Made by a program: the position numbers and the translations under genes. A stretch of DNA of 64,000 nt. It comes from Thermanaerosceptrum fracticalcis (GTDB lineage Bacteria > Bacillota > Peptococcia > DRI-13). The DNA is taken from contig NZ_CP045798.1 of NCBI RefSeq assembly GCF_000746025.2, forward strand, positions 1,040,501-1,104,500, written 5' to 3'. This document shows positions 1 to 9,429 of the stretch, piece by piece. Position 1 is the first letter of the stretch. The number at the start of each line of letters is the position of its first letter. A model generated the notes under the pieces. It was not told the origin of the DNA. It saw nothing but the letters and a program-made list of their open reading frames with translations, and did not search any database.

Positions 1-499
1 CTTTAGCTTTCTGCCCATAGTGTAATATCTCTATGGACTCATAGCCACCCTTTTGTTTATTATTGGGGAAAAGTAAAGCCAACATGATATGGGGATCCAC
101 CAAATAACGCAAAGCTTCTCCTTGGGCAACCGGAATTCTTCTTAAAGCTGTTTCAATTTTTGTCATCTCTTTATCGATGGAAAACCCATATTTTTTCATC
201 AATTGTTTTAAAGGATCTTCTTTTTTAACTTCTTTTTCCTCCATCCCGGCCGGTATAGTTTTAAAGAGAACCTTTTGGCCTTCATGGCTTAAAACCTGAA
301 GGCGCATAACCTGGCCGATTTCCAGGGGGATATGGGATTGGGCAACAATTAACCGGGCCCCCAACTGCAAAATATAGTTATTTCCTTCCCTTGAAACCAC
401 GGTAGCCATAAACTTTTGCCCGGGAGAAAATGTCAAAAGAGTATTTTCTTTCGTTGATGTTCCCAGACATAAAATGAGATTGTTCATTTTATCCATCAT
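1..499 (-). CDS. Hypothetical protein, N-terminal part (runs off left edge)
   Basis: An open frame of 166 codons starts at ATG 499 (a second ATG follows directly) and leaves the window without a stop. GGAG lies about 10 nt upstream of the first ATG. The start reads MMDKMNNLILCLG, followed by a stretch of alternating beta-type residues (FMATVVSREGNNYILQLGAR) and then a charged helical part. No family is recognised with confidence. The beta-rich start vaguely recalls proteins of the flagellar hook-length-control type, but this is not supported further. It lies 36 nt downstream of degV and is probably in the same transcription unit. Confidence 0.7.
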   Translation of the reverse strand, partial: MMDKMNNLILCLGTSTKENTLLTFSPGQKFMATVVSREGNNYILQLGARLIVAQSHIPLEIGQVMRLQVLSHEGQKVLFKTIPAGMEEKEVKKEDPLKQLMKKYGFSIDKEMTKIETALRRIPVAQGEALRYLVDPHIMLALLFPNNKQKGGYESIEILHYGQKAK

Positions 500-535
500 A
501 TTATTACAACTCCAGCATATAAAGAAAAATGCCGG

Positions 536-1390
536 TTAATCGGCATAAAAGAACAAGGCTATGGTGCCGGGACCAGCATGGGTACCTACTACCGCCCCGA
601 TATCAGAAATAATGTGTTCACTACACCTGAGTTCGGAAATCATACGTTTATGGAAGGCAATTGTTTCATCGAGCACATCAGCATGGACCAGCGCACAACG
701 AATCTCGCGGCCTTCATGGGCATCGGAAAATTTACGGGCCAGTTCTAAAATCCGTTCTAATGCTTTCCCCTTTCCCCTTACTTTTTCAAAAGATGCCACA
801 AAACCATCCTGGAGGGTGAGTATGGGTTTGATATTCAACATGGTGCCCAAAAGGGCCTGAGCCTTACCAATACGCCCTCCTTTTTGCAAGTATTCCAGAG
901 TATCCACCACAAAGTATGTATTTACCTTATTCATTACGTTATGGGCAATATTGATAATTTCCAATTTATTTTTGCCTGCCCTGGCCGCCCGGGCAGCCTC
1001 AATCACCACCAAACCTAAGGCCATGGAAACAAGTTTACTGTCAATGACGGTGATATCTCTACCAGGCAAAGCATTTTTCGCAATCAAGGCAGCCTGGTAT
1101 GTCCCACTCATGTTAGCGGAAATGTGAATGGAAATTACAGAAGAGCCGTCCGCCGAAAGACTATTAAATACTTCCTGAAATTCTCCCGGTGAAGGCTGGG
1201 ATGTGGTGGGGAGCTTATCACTTTCCTTCAATTTCTCGTAAAATTCCCTGGCGCTGATATCAACACCTTCACAGTAAACGTTTTCCCCAAAGAGGACTTT
1301 AAGAGGTACAACAGTAATACCCAATTCCTTTATCAAGGCCAGAGGTAAATCGGCTGTACTGTCAGTAACAATCTTTACCTGACTCATCAT
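536..1390 (-). CDS. degV: DegV family fatty-acid-binding protein (FakB-like)
   Basis: A 284-aa protein of normal DegV length. The N-terminus KIVTDSTADLP is the DegV family signature, and further family motifs (IHISANMSGTY, VIDSKLVSMALG, YLQKGGRIGKAQA) follow. DegV/FakB proteins bind one fatty acid, which the partner kinase FakA phosphorylates to acyl-phosphate for phospholipid synthesis in the cytoplasm. The fakA-type gene lies 13 nt upstream, so both halves of the system are adjacent and probably cotranscribed. AGGTGTT precedes the double ATG start. The family assignment is firm; FakB function is inferred from the neighbour. Confidence 0.92.
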   Translation of the reverse strand: MMSQVKIVTDSTADLPLALIKELGITVVPLKVLFGENVYCEGVDISAREFYEKLKESDKLPTTSQPSPGEFQEVFNSLSADGSSVISIHISANMSGTYQAALIAKNALPGRDITVIDSKLVSMALGLVVIEAARAARAGKNKLEIINIAHNVMNKVNTYFVVDTLEYLQKGGRIGKAQALLGTMLNIKPILTLQDGFVASFEKVRGKGKALERILELARKFSDAHEGREIRCALVHADVLDETIAFHKRMISELRCSEHIISDIGAVVGTHAGPGTIALFFYAD

Positions 1391-1403
1391 AACACCTCAT
1401 TTT

Positions 1404-3023
1404 TTACTCTAAGGATATTAGGTAATAATACAAGGGTTGGCCACCAAAGTGTAATTCAAAATCGATGCCCGGATACTTATCTGCCAGGTATTCTACCAGA
1501 TTGTGTGCTTCCTCTTCCCCAATCCCTTCGCCATAATAAATCGTCACCAATTCATGGTCGTTCCGCAAGGTCCTATCAATAACAGTTTCCACTGTGTCTT
1601 TCACGTTACTGCCTGTGGTGACTAGTTTGCCATCTACCAGCCCAAGTATTTGTCCTTTTTGGATATCATGCCCTTCAAACTGGGCTTCACGTACCGCATA
1701 GGTTATTTCCAGAGAAATTACCTCTTTACTTGCGTCTTCCATTTTGGACTTGTTGGCCATAAGGTCATACTCGGCATTAAAAGCCATTAGTGCGGCAATA
1801 CCCTGGGGTATTGTTTTTGTGTTAATAACTTCCACGGGTTTACTGGAAAGTTTGGCCGCTTGCCGGGCAGCCAGGACGACGTTACTGTTGTTGGGTAAAA
1901 TAATGACTTCTTCCGCCAAAATATTCTCAATGGCTTCCACGAAATTTTCTGTGCTGGGATTCATGGTCTGACCACCAGATATGATAATGTCTACCCCTAG
2001 ACTTTTGAAGATCTCTACCAAACCATTGCCAACGGCCACAGCGATAAGTCCTAAATGTTTTTTGGCCCGCGCTTTAAGCTGCATCTCTTTATTTTGTTCG
2101 CTCATGTTATGTATCTGTATTTCATGGAGGGAACCAAAATTTATACAATAATCCAGTACCGTCCCAGGGTAATTGGTATGAATGTGTATTTTGGCCGTAT
2201 CAGGATTTCCCACTACCAGAAGACAGTCTCCTTTATCGGTAAGGTTTTTCCTAATCGTATCAAGGGGCAGGTCATTTAATGTTTTTTTCAGGATAAATTC
2301 AGTACAATACTGGTACTCCAGCACATCACCATTGGGCGCATATCCCGCTGCCGCCACCGCTGGTTTAAATTCTTCTGTTTCTATCACTAAATCCGAAACA
2401 TCTAAACCTTTAAGGGAGGACAGCATACCCTCCAGAATATACACCAGACCCTGGCCGCCAGCATCTACTACGCCTGCTTGTTTTAATACCGGTAAAAGAG
2501 TCGGTGTTCTTTGTAAAGAGGCTATGGCTCCCTTATGTGCGGCTTCTAATACTGAATCAATGGTGGCATGAGGCTGGATTGCAGCTTCACGACCGGCTTC
2601 AGATGCTTCCCGGGCCACGGTGAGTATTGTCCCTTCTACTGGATTCATCACGGCTTTATAGGCTGCTTGTACAGCACTCTCCAATGCTTCAGAAAACACC
2701 TGAGGGCCGAGAGAATCTAATCCTTCCGCCCTTTTAGCAAAACCGGCAAATAATTGAGAAAGTATAACACCAGAGTTGCCTCTGGCACCCATCAAAGCAC
2801 CATAAGCGACTTGTTTGGCACAGTTACCAATATGTTCGTCTTGTTTTTGTAAAACTGCTTTGGCAGCCGAGGCCATAGTTAAGCTCATATTGGTTCCCGT
2901 GTCTCCATCAGGAACGGGAAACACGTTTAGGGAATCCACCAGATTTTTTCTATCTTCAAGGTATTTACTGGCCGTTACGATTAACTTTAACCATAGCCGG
3001 CCATCTAATTCTTTTGTCTTCAC
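1404..3023 (-). CDS. fakA: DAK2/DegV-domain fatty acid kinase (FakA, YloV-like)
   Basis: A 539-aa protein of usual FakA length. The N-terminal DhaL/DAK2 kinase domain (about residues 10-200) shows FPVPDGDTGTNM, with the Asp residues that bind the Mg-ATP, and ARGNSGVILSQ. The central and C-terminal regions (about 240-539) are those of the YloV family. It phosphorylates fatty acids carried by DegV/FakB proteins. The start is GTG at 3023, 2 nt after GAGGAGGCAAAAGG. The promoter at 3116-3145 probably drives fakA-degV and the partial gene at the left edge. The asp23/gls24-type gene often found upstream is not here; a divergent gene of unknown function lies there instead. Confidence 0.93.
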   Translation of the reverse strand: MKTKELDGRLWLKLIVTASKYLEDRKNLVDSLNVFPVPDGDTGTNMSLTMASAAKAVLQKQDEHIGNCAKQVAYGALMGARGNSGVILSQLFAGFAKRAEGLDSLGPQVFSEALESAVQAAYKAVMNPVEGTILTVAREASEAGREAAIQPHATIDSVLEAAHKGAIASLQRTPTLLPVLKQAGVVDAGGQGLVYILEGMLSSLKGLDVSDLVIETEEFKPAVAAAGYAPNGDVLEYQYCTEFILKKTLNDLPLDTIRKNLTDKGDCLLVVGNPDTAKIHIHTNYPGTVLDYCINFGSLHEIQIHNMSEQNKEMQLKARAKKHLGLIAVAVGNGLVEIFKSLGVDIIISGGQTMNPSTENFVEAIENILAEEVIILPNNSNVVLAARQAAKLSSKPVEVINTKTIPQGIAALMAFNAEYDLMANKSKMEDASKEVISLEITYAVREAQFEGHDIQKGQILGLVDGKLVTTGSNVKDTVETVIDRTLRNDHELVTIYYGEGIGEEEAHNLVEYLADKYPGIDFELHFGGQPLYYYLISLE

Positions 3024-3115
3024 CCTTTTGCCTCCTCAAATGCTGTATCTTAGCGGGAAAAATTACCACATTATGTAACTTTCCGAATGATTACACTATA
3101 TATTCATTCTTTTCT

Positions 3116-3145
3116 ATTATACTTTGTAACAGGAAACATCGTCAA
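3116..3145 (-). promoter_or_regulatory. Sigma-A-type promoter for fakA-degV
   Basis: Reading the minus strand, TTGACG (3140-3145) and a perfect TATAAT (3116-3121) are 18 bp apart, about 90 bp before the fakA start. No operator-like repeat is evident. Confidence 0.6.
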
Positions 3146-3223
3146 TTTCTACCTGCTCCCTTCCTTACCGGGACCTAATACTTATCAGCTTTACCAGCCA
3201 TACTAAAAGGTGAGGTGCAAAAA

Positions 3224-3871
3224 ATGATTCAGATAGATGATGCAGGCAGCGGCAGCTTAATCGGCGGGACCGGTATCGGGGTCATGCGCGCAGAAACCAG
3301 GGAATATTACTTTGATATCATTCCTCTACCTTATTATCAGCCGCCTCTCTTCCCTGAAAAAAAATATCAAGAATGTGTTATAGATATTGTGCGGGAAGCT
3401 TTTCAAAGGTTTTCCGTATCACACGATGAGCCCATTGAGATATGCCGTGGCTATATGTTTGACAGCTTACGCGGCTGGTTATCAGATCAAGGCTACCGGT
3501 GGAAAAGTACAATTATTGAAGGTACACTGCAGGAAAAAGTAGAAGAAGCTTTTAATCGTTATGTAATTAGCCTCGGATTACCTGAGAATTTCGTGAAACA
3601 CGCCCGTTATGCTTTCGGTTTTCACCGTTTATTGAAATGGGTTTTTGCTGACCTGGAAAACAGGGCAGCCTTATGTAAAACAGGCTGGAAAAGCTGGCAA
3701 AAGTGGTCCCGGATAGAACGGAGTATCTTTTTAAATGAGGCCAGGAAAAAAGAGTATTGTTTGAAATGCGGGAAACCAATTGAACCCAATGAACCGGTAG
3801 TCACTATGGAATATATTACAAACAGATTTTGGTCTATTAATATCCATACCGGTTGTTACACCGGAGAATAA
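3224..3871 (+). CDS. Conserved-looking hypothetical protein with C-terminal zinc-ribbon-like motif
   Basis: About 215 aa, not recognised. ATG 3224 is preferred because AAAAGGTGAG lies at a good distance; a GTG at 3215 is possible. The N-terminus contains a glycine-rich stretch (GSGSLIGGTGIGV), the middle is helical and aromatic-rich, and the C-terminus has CLKCGKPIEPNEPV followed by a distant HTGC. This is a CxxC...HxxC arrangement that could hold one zinc. It is the only plus-strand gene in the first 20 kb, stands alone between divergent fakA and convergent fur, and ends at a bidirectional terminator. It might be a DNA- or RNA-binding regulator, but nothing visible proves that. Confidence 0.75.
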   Translation: MIQIDDAGSGSLIGGTGIGVMRAETREYYFDIIPLPYYQPPLFPEKKYQECVIDIVREAFQRFSVSHDEPIEICRGYMFDSLRGWLSDQGYRWKSTIIEGTLQEKVEEAFNRYVISLGLPENFVKHARYAFGFHRLLKWVFADLENRAALCKTGWKSWQKWSRIERSIFLNEARKKEYCLKCGKPIEPNEPVVTMEYITNRFWSINIHTGCYTGE

Positions 3872-3892
3872 TACAATGCTGGCAGTGTTAAC

Positions 3893-3927
3893 AAAAAAGC
3901 TAAGAATCAACTGTTCTTAGCTTTTTT
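3893..3927. terminator. Bidirectional intrinsic terminator
   Basis: A perfect 14-bp inverted repeat (3893-3906 and 3914-3927; core GCTAAGAA/TTCTTAGC) with a 7-nt loop is flanked by A6 on one side and T6 on the other. It can stop transcription of the plus-strand gene ending at 3871 and of fur, which ends at 3930. Confidence 0.9.
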
Positions 3928-3929
3928 CC

Positions 3930-4379
3930 TTATTTCTCATTTTCTTTACTTTGACATTCTTTACAAATACCATACATTTTTAGCTGGTGATTCTGGACTT
4001 TGAAACCATTCCTTTTTTGTACCACTGCTTCCAGGGATTCTAAAAGATCGTCATTGAATTCCGCCACAGTACCACACTGGAGACAAATCAGGTGGTGATG
4101 GTGATGGTCATCAATATCCGTCAATTCATAGCGGCTTCGGCCATCGCCAAAATTCATCACCCGCAAAATATCCAACTGTGCTAAAAGGTCTAAGGTACGA
4201 TACACTGTAGCCAGGCCTATTTCAGGATGTTCCTCCTTTACCAAGCCGTAAACATCCTCAGCACTAAGATGTTCATTGGGATTTTCCGAGAATACTTTAA
4301 CAATAAGCTGTCTTTGCGGCGTTAACTTATAATCCTTGGCATGCAAACGTGTTCTAATATCCTCCAATTTAATCGGCAT
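3930..4379 (-). CDS. fur: Fur family ferric uptake regulator
   Basis: About 149 aa. ATG 4379 is chosen because CAGGTGATGTA precedes it; an upstream ATG (4442) lies inside the predicted promoter. An N-terminal winged helix (YKLTPQRQLIV...EIGLATVYRTLDLL) is followed by the dimerisation domain with DDHHHHHLICLQCG, which is the Fur metal-binding signature, and paired CxxC motifs (CLQC, CKEC) for structural zinc. It represses transcription in response to a divalent metal, Fe2+ in most members, although PerR and Zur cannot be excluded from sequence. It follows trkH but has its own promoter, so it is probably independent. Confidence 0.93.
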   Translation of the reverse strand: MPIKLEDIRTRLHAKDYKLTPQRQLIVKVFSENPNEHLSAEDVYGLVKEEHPEIGLATVYRTLDLLAQLDILRVMNFGDGRSRYELTDIDDHHHHHLICLQCGTVAEFNDDLLESLEAVVQKRNGFKVQNHQLKMYGICKECQSKENEK

Positions 4380-4412
4380 TACATCACCTGCGTGAAAATT
4401 ATTATCAGTTAT

Positions 4413-4442
4413 ATTATACTCCACTTCCTCAAGTATAAACAA
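4413..4442 (-). promoter_or_regulatory. Promoter of fur
   Basis: On the minus strand, TTGTTT (4437-4442) and TATAAT (4413-4418) are separated by 18 bp, about 34 bp upstream of the chosen start codon. The -10 runs into an AT-rich stretch (ACTGATAATAATTTTCA) that could include a degenerate Fur-type box, consistent with autoregulation but not proof of it. Confidence 0.6.
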
Positions 4443-4459
4443 ATAATTCCTTATTTCTA

Positions 4460-5905
4460 TTATTTTTTCCAGAAAGAAGGCAGGATTAGCACCAGTACCG
4501 TGTACAGTTCCAAACGGCCCAGCAGCATAAAGATAGAAAGCATATATTTGCCAGTGGCCGGTATAAAACTATAGTTCTGTACCGGACCCACCTTGGCCAG
4601 GCCGGGGCCAACATTACCCAATGTTGCTGCCACAGCAGTAAAGGCGCTGGTCAGGTCTAATCCAAGCAGAGCCATAAAAACTGTACCGAAAATTGTTATT
4701 AAGATGTAAATAAAGAAAAACTGCAGAATATTTATCACAATGTCATGAGGAACATTTTTAGCGCCAATTTTTAAGTTCATAATGGCCCGTGGGTGAACCA
4801 CCTTTTGTAATTCCAGGAGGCACTGTTTAAGTAAAACCAGGATACGTCCCACTTTAATAGAACCGCCAGTAGAACCTGCACATCCTCCTACAAACATTAA
4901 AGCCACCAGGATAGCCTGGGAGAAAAAAGGCCAGCGGTCAAAATCGGCGGTAGCATAACCTGTAGTTGTAATGATGGAAACAACCTGAAAACTTGCCAGG
5001 TTTAAAATATTGCCTATTCCCTTTATTCCTGCAAGAAATAAATCGAAGGAGACAAAAGCAATGGAAGCCAGTACAATCAAGGAATATAATTTAAATTCCG
5101 GATTACGCCAAAAAGTCCATAAACTCCTGCCCCTGAGAGCCTGATAGTACAACGCAAAATTAGCACCGGACATAAACATAAAAATTGTTATAACCCAGTG
5201 AATCATAGGATTAGTATAATAGCCGATACTGGCATTCTTAGTAGAAAATCCCCCCGTAGCTAAGGTCCCAAAAGTATGACACAAAGCATCGAAAAGGGGC
5301 ATCCCCAGTAACCAGAGCAGCAAGGTTTCAACTATAGTAAACAGGAGATAGGTGTACCATAAGATTTTAGCCGTTTCACTGATACGGGGTTTTATTTTTT
5401 CCGCTACCGGACCCGGTGATTCCGCCCTAAACATTTGCATGCCCCCCGTGCCCAGGGAGGATAAAATAGCGATAAACAGCACAACAATACCCATTCCACC
5501 CAGCCAGTGGGTTAAACTACGCCAAAACAATACTCCATGGGGTAAAGACTCAATATCAGTCAAAACACTGGCTCCCGTTGTGGTAAAACCGGACATAGTC
5601 TCAAAAAAGGCGTCGGCATAGGAGGTAAAAGTACCGGTTAAAATATAAGGTATGGCGCCAAAGGCCGAAGCCAACAGCCAGCTAAAAGTGACTACGATAA
5701 AGGCTTCACGGTTGTGAAAAGTCCCTTCCAGTTTAGTTGCTTTATGGGCGACAAAACCAGCCAGGAAGGTAACTATACTGCTACCCAAAAAAGCCAGCCA
5801 GTCAGAATCCCCGTAATATAAGGACCACATCAGGGGCAATACCATGGAGACGCCGATAATCATTAACATAATACCTAATGAGGAGATAATTTTTTGATAA
5901 TTCAT
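4460..5905 (-). CDS. trkH: TrkH family potassium uptake channel
   Basis: A 481-aa polytopic membrane protein of normal TrkH length. All four pore-loop regions with the selectivity-filter glycines are visible: TMSGFTTTGASV, TLATGGFSTKNAS, ITTTGYATADF and ATLGNVGPG. It forms the K+-conducting subunit in the plasma membrane, gated by the RCK protein TrkA. trkA lies 12 nt upstream in the same operon. The N-terminus begins with a hydrophobic helix, and GGGGTTCTAAG precedes the ATG. Confidence 0.95.
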   Translation of the reverse strand: MNYQKIISSLGIMLMIIGVSMVLPLMWSLYYGDSDWLAFLGSSIVTFLAGFVAHKATKLEGTFHNREAFIVVTFSWLLASAFGAIPYILTGTFTSYADAFFETMSGFTTTGASVLTDIESLPHGVLFWRSLTHWLGGMGIVVLFIAILSSLGTGGMQMFRAESPGPVAEKIKPRISETAKILWYTYLLFTIVETLLLWLLGMPLFDALCHTFGTLATGGFSTKNASIGYYTNPMIHWVITIFMFMSGANFALYYQALRGRSLWTFWRNPEFKLYSLIVLASIAFVSFDLFLAGIKGIGNILNLASFQVVSIITTTGYATADFDRWPFFSQAILVALMFVGGCAGSTGGSIKVGRILVLLKQCLLELQKVVHPRAIMNLKIGAKNVPHDIVINILQFFFIYILITIFGTVFMALLGLDLTSAFTAVAATLGNVGPGLAKVGPVQNYSFIPATGKYMLSIFMLLGRLELYTVLVLILPSFWKK

Positions 5906-5917
5906 CTTAGAACCCCT

Positions 5918-7261
5918 TTATTTAGCTGTAAAGTACTCTTCAACCTTGCCTATGGCCTTGGGTAGGGCAAAGACGGTCACTGTGTCACCGGACTTCAAGT
6001 AATCTTCCCCTGTTGGTACAATCACTTGGTTATTGCGGTAAATAGATCCAATAATGGCGCCGGTGGGAAAGACCAATTCTTTTAACTTTTTGTTTACTAC
6101 CTTTGATTCGGGGGTAACAACTAACTCCATCATTTCAGCCTGAGCTTGACTTAGCAGGGTTACAGAGACAACATTAACCCCTTTTTTGATAAAGCGTAGA
6201 ATAGCGTTGGCCGTCAGTATCCTGGGGCTTATCCCCACATCAACACCAACACCCTCCATGAGGCTAATGTAGTCGGAGCGTCGCACCTGGGCAATGGTCC
6301 GTTTTGCACCAAGGTGTTTGGATAGGAGAGCAACTAAGAGATTCAGTTTGTCGTCATCGGTAAGACAAACGAATACATCAGTTTCTCCTGCCCCCTCTTC
6401 TTTAAGAAGGTCCAGATCAGTACCATCACCGTGTAATACCAGTGTGTTCTCCAAATGTTTGGAAATCTCCATACATCTTTTATAGTCTTTTTCAATAACC
6501 TTGACCGAGATCTTTCTTTCCTCCAATATTTTCGCCAGGTGGTACCCGGTAAGGTCACCACCTAAGATCATTACTCGTTCGGCTTTTTGTCTTTCTGTTC
6601 CTAAAAATCTCTCAATTCGAATCATTTCTTTAGTTTTACCCAGGATAAAAATGATATCCTCGGGTAATACCACGTCATCACCGCGGGGTATGATCATGTG
6701 GCCTTCCCTAACGATGGCCACAATTAAAAAAGGACAGTTAAATTTCAGGTCCTTCATTTTTTTACCGGCAACAGGAGCATGGCCGGGGATTTTTAGTTCC
6801 AGTAACTGTATTTTTCCGTCCGCATAATAGACCACATCCAAAGCTTCCGGTACTTCAATGAGCTTGGCTATTTCCTTGGCTGTTACCAGTTCAGGATTGA
6901 TAATGAGATCAATTCCTGAAATCGCTCCTTTGTTCAGCTTATTATCTTCTACGTATTCCGGATTCCTCACCCGGGCAATGGTTTTGAGAACCCCATACTG
7001 CTTGGCCATCATACAGGCGATCATGTTTACTTCATCAATCTCGGTAACTGCAACCAGGAGAGAGGCTTCTTTGATCCCTGCTTCTTCCAAAGTCCGGCAG
7101 CTGGCACCACTGCCTATCACTACCTGGACATCAAGATTTTCTTCCAGATGGCGCGCTCTTTCTTCGTTTTGTTCAATGACTACCACATCCTGGTTTTCGT
7201 AGGCCAGTATTTGAGCAATGTTATAGCCAACTTTTCCCGCGCCAATGATGATTACTCTCAT
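5918..7261 (-). CDS. trkA: Trk system K+ uptake regulator TrkA
   Basis: About 447 aa from ATG 7261 (MRVIIIGAGKVG); a longer frame exists, but the Rossmann motif should be near the N-terminus, and GAGAGGGGTG lies upstream. Two tandem RCK units are visible. Each has an NAD-binding domain (IIIGAGKVGYNIAQIL and MILGGDLTGYHLAKIL) followed by an RCK_C/TrkA_C domain (about 135-215 and 365-447). It binds NAD(H)/ATP in the cytoplasm and gates TrkH, encoded 12 nt downstream. The pair forms a complete Trk/Ktr-like system driven by the promoter at 7304-7332. Confidence 0.95.
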   Translation of the reverse strand: MRVIIIGAGKVGYNIAQILAYENQDVVVIEQNEERARHLEENLDVQVVIGSGASCRTLEEAGIKEASLLVAVTEIDEVNMIACMMAKQYGVLKTIARVRNPEYVEDNKLNKGAISGIDLIINPELVTAKEIAKLIEVPEALDVVYYADGKIQLLELKIPGHAPVAGKKMKDLKFNCPFLIVAIVREGHMIIPRGDDVVLPEDIIFILGKTKEMIRIERFLGTERQKAERVMILGGDLTGYHLAKILEERKISVKVIEKDYKRCMEISKHLENTLVLHGDGTDLDLLKEEGAGETDVFVCLTDDDKLNLLVALLSKHLGAKRTIAQVRRSDYISLMEGVGVDVGISPRILTANAILRFIKKGVNVVSVTLLSQAQAEMMELVVTPESKVVNKKLKELVFPTGAIIGSIYRNNQVIVPTGEDYLKSGDTVTVFALPKAIGKVEEYFTAK

Positions 7262-7303
7262 ATGATGTATACACCCCTCTCCCATCCATTCCAATCTCAA
7301 TAA

Positions 7304-7332
7304 ATCCTACCACGTACATAATAAAGTGTCAA
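7304..7332 (-). promoter_or_regulatory. Promoter of trkA-trkH
   Basis: A consensus -35 TTGACA (minus strand, 7327-7332) is separated by 17 bp from TAGGAT (7304-7309), about 43 bp before the TrkA start. Confidence 0.65.
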
Positions 7333-7373
7333 TGAGTCCTTGTGTCACCTGGCCTATACTGATTTAGCCCATC

Positions 7374-7400
7374 AAAAAAGGGGCTTTGTCACGCCCCCTC
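7374..7400 (-). terminator. Intrinsic terminator after the GIY-YIG gene
   Basis: On the minus strand a GGGGC/GCCCC stem (7393-7397 with 7380-7384) and an 8-nt loop are followed by T6. It lies just past the stop codon at 7406 and separates this unit from trkAH. Confidence 0.8.
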
Positions 7401-7405
7401 TTTTC

Positions 7406-7684
7406 CTATTTTTCAGTTAATAATCCTAATACGTAGTCAGTGCCATATCTTGCCAGGTCTTCTTTCTTATCGTGAGGTAACCGCCTAATGATGTACTCTA
7501 ATTGCAGGGCTTGGCGGTACGTCAATCCCTTATACGTGAAATGTAAGGAGAAAGGATGTCGACCCCTTGTGTACTTGGCACCTTTCCCCTCTTGATGATT
7601 CCTTAACCTGCGTTCTAAATCCTTGGTAATACCTGTATAAATCGAACCATCGGCGCATTTTAACAAATAAAGGGTCCATTCCAT
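7406..7684 (-). CDS. GIY-YIG nuclease-fold protein (YhbQ/UPF0213-like)
   Basis: A 92-aa protein consisting of a single GIY-YIG domain: [21 protein letters not shown] near the N-terminus with the family Y...YTG pair and catalytic-type Arg, then [11 protein letters not shown] and a conserved helical end. Small stand-alone GIY-YIG proteins of this family have a nuclease fold, but their cellular role is poorly known. The gene starts 1 nt after the metallo-hydrolase stop and ends at a terminator, so it is the second gene of a two-gene unit. Confidence 0.9.
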   Translation of the reverse strand: MEWTLYLLKCADGSIYTGITKDLERRLRNHQEGKGAKYTRGRHPFSLHFTYKGLTYRQALQLEYIIRRLPHDKKEDLARYGTDYVLGLLTEK

Positions 7685-7685
7685 C

Positions 7686-9284
7686 TTAAACAGCCTTGTT
7701 GATTTCTCTTTCCACTTCGTGGACTTGTGCTAAAAGACGCTGTAACAGCCTGGTGTCTTTTTCGGGCATTTTAGCCAGTTCCTCAATGCGCCTTTTAATG
7801 GTGTTAAAAGCATGTAATAATTCCTGGCTGGTTGTTGCCGGAATCGCTTTAAAGATGTTAGTGTCCTCATTAGCCATTGTATCACTGGCAATATCATATC
7901 TTGCTCCATAATGAGGAATCTCGGCTCTTATACCGGTTTCACTTAGAATTACTCTTTGCAGGGTATTAAGGGCATCTTCTTCTCCGTGAACCAGGAAAAC
8001 CTTATCTGGTGTTTTTTGAAAACCCTTTAACCATTCCACCAAACCTTTTTGATCAGCATGGGCTGAAAAGCCATCAATCCTTACAATATCCGCTTTGACA
8101 GCAACCTCTTCACCATGGATTTTCACCTTTTTTTCGCCGTCCAGGATACGCCTGCCCAATGTTCCTTCCGCCTGGTAACCTACAAAGAGGACAGTGCATT
8201 CAGGACGCCAGAGATTATGCTTAAGATGGTGTTTTATCCTGCCGGCCTCAGCCATCCCGCTGGCAGAGATAATCACAGCCCCGCTCTTTATCTTATTAAG
8301 TTGCATAGACTCCTCTGCCGTACGTACATAATGGATCCCTTCACCCGTGAAAAGGTTTTGCCCACCTTTTTTCTGAAAAATGGCCAGGGCCTCCTCATCA
8401 AAGAACTGTGGATTTCTGGTAAATACCTCTGTAGCCTCTACAGCCATAGGACTATCAATATAGATGTTGAGTTCCGGTAAAACCCCTTTGTCCTTTAATT
8501 CCATGAGATGGTAAATAAGATCTTGGGTTCTTTCTACGGCAAAAGCAGGAATAATTAAATTACCGCCCTTTTTCATGGTATTCTTTACGACACGTGTAAG
8601 AATTTCCAGCCTATCCTCTGCTTCCAGGTGGTAACGGTTCCCATAGGTAGATTCCATGACTATGATGTCCGCCTCTCTGATGACTGTGGGATCATCCACG
8701 ATGGGCTGGTTGATATTCCCTATATCCCCAGAGAAAACAATTTTTTTACTGATGCCGTCTTCCGTAAGATAAACTTCAATCAAAGCAGAACCCAAAATAT
8801 GTCCTGCATCTTGAAATCTAACCTTAACATTTGGCGTGATCTCTATCATCTCTTCATAGTGATAGCCTTTAAAATTTTGCAGGCAAGTTTCTGCATCTTT
8901 TACTGTATAAATTGGTTCGATCAAAGAATAACCCATCCTTAAAAACTTCCTGTTTTTCCGTTCAACTTCCATTTCCTGAATATGACCGCTGTCCGGTAAA
9001 ACCACTGCGCATAATTCCCGGGTGGCCTTAGTTGTATGAACCAAACCCTGAAAACCTTTTTTATAAAGCTTGGGGATTAAACCACTATGGTCAATATGGG
9101 CATGGGTTAACACAACAAAATCTATTTCCGAGGGGTTAAAAGGAAAATCCTTATAATTGTTTTCTTTTAATTCTTTAGACCCCTGAAACATACCACAATC
9201 TACCAAAAATCGTTCATTCTTTGTGGTAATGAGAAAACATGAACCTGTTACAGTTCCCGCCGCTCCATAAAATTGAATGTACAA
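7686..9284 (-). CDS. MBL-fold metallo-hydrolase with beta-CASP and RMMBL domains (RNA-processing type)
   Basis: A 532-aa protein. The metallo-beta-lactamase core shows VTGSCFL, the zinc ligands in [10 protein letters not shown], then GHILGSA and VFSGDIGN. The beta-CASP cap (about 180-400) includes ESTYGNR and [11 protein letters not shown]. The C-terminal RMMBL-type motifs are FSAHADQ and FLVHGE. Members cleave RNA (RNase J/CPSF-73-like), so cytoplasmic RNA processing is the best guess; the substrate is unknown. The start is TTG at 9284 after AGAGGTGATAGAAA. A possible promoter (TTGTCA-17-TAATTT) lies in the upstream gap. Confidence 0.9.
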   Translation of the reverse strand: MYIQFYGAAGTVTGSCFLITTKNERFLVDCGMFQGSKELKENNYKDFPFNPSEIDFVVLTHAHIDHSGLIPKLYKKGFQGLVHTTKATRELCAVVLPDSGHIQEMEVERKNRKFLRMGYSLIEPIYTVKDAETCLQNFKGYHYEEMIEITPNVKVRFQDAGHILGSALIEVYLTEDGISKKIVFSGDIGNINQPIVDDPTVIREADIIVMESTYGNRYHLEAEDRLEILTRVVKNTMKKGGNLIIPAFAVERTQDLIYHLMELKDKGVLPELNIYIDSPMAVEATEVFTRNPQFFDEEALAIFQKKGGQNLFTGEGIHYVRTAEESMQLNKIKSGAVIISASGMAEAGRIKHHLKHNLWRPECTVLFVGYQAEGTLGRRILDGEKKVKIHGEEVAVKADIVRIDGFSAHADQKGLVEWLKGFQKTPDKVFLVHGEEDALNTLQRVILSETGIRAEIPHYGARYDIASDTMANEDTNIFKAIPATTSQELLHAFNTIKRRIEELAKMPEKDTRLLQRLLAQVHEVEREINKAV

Positions 9285-9401
9285 TTTCTATCACCTCTAT
9301 ATTTAAATTTCTACAAAAAATTATTCTTCCCTTTTTCTTTTGACAATTTTTTAAACATAATTAATTTCCTGCTCGTCCCTGGGTTTATCTAAAAAAATAA
9401 A

Positions 9402-9429
9402 ACCCACCCAATCACTTTGCCTGGGTGGG
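9402..9429 (-). terminator. Intrinsic terminator overlapping the end of the HD-GYP gene
   Basis: An inverted repeat with arms 9402-9410 and 9422-9429 (CCCACCCA/TGGGTGGG) is followed on the minus strand by a T-rich tract. The stem includes the last codons and the stop of the HD-GYP gene. Confidence 0.85.
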
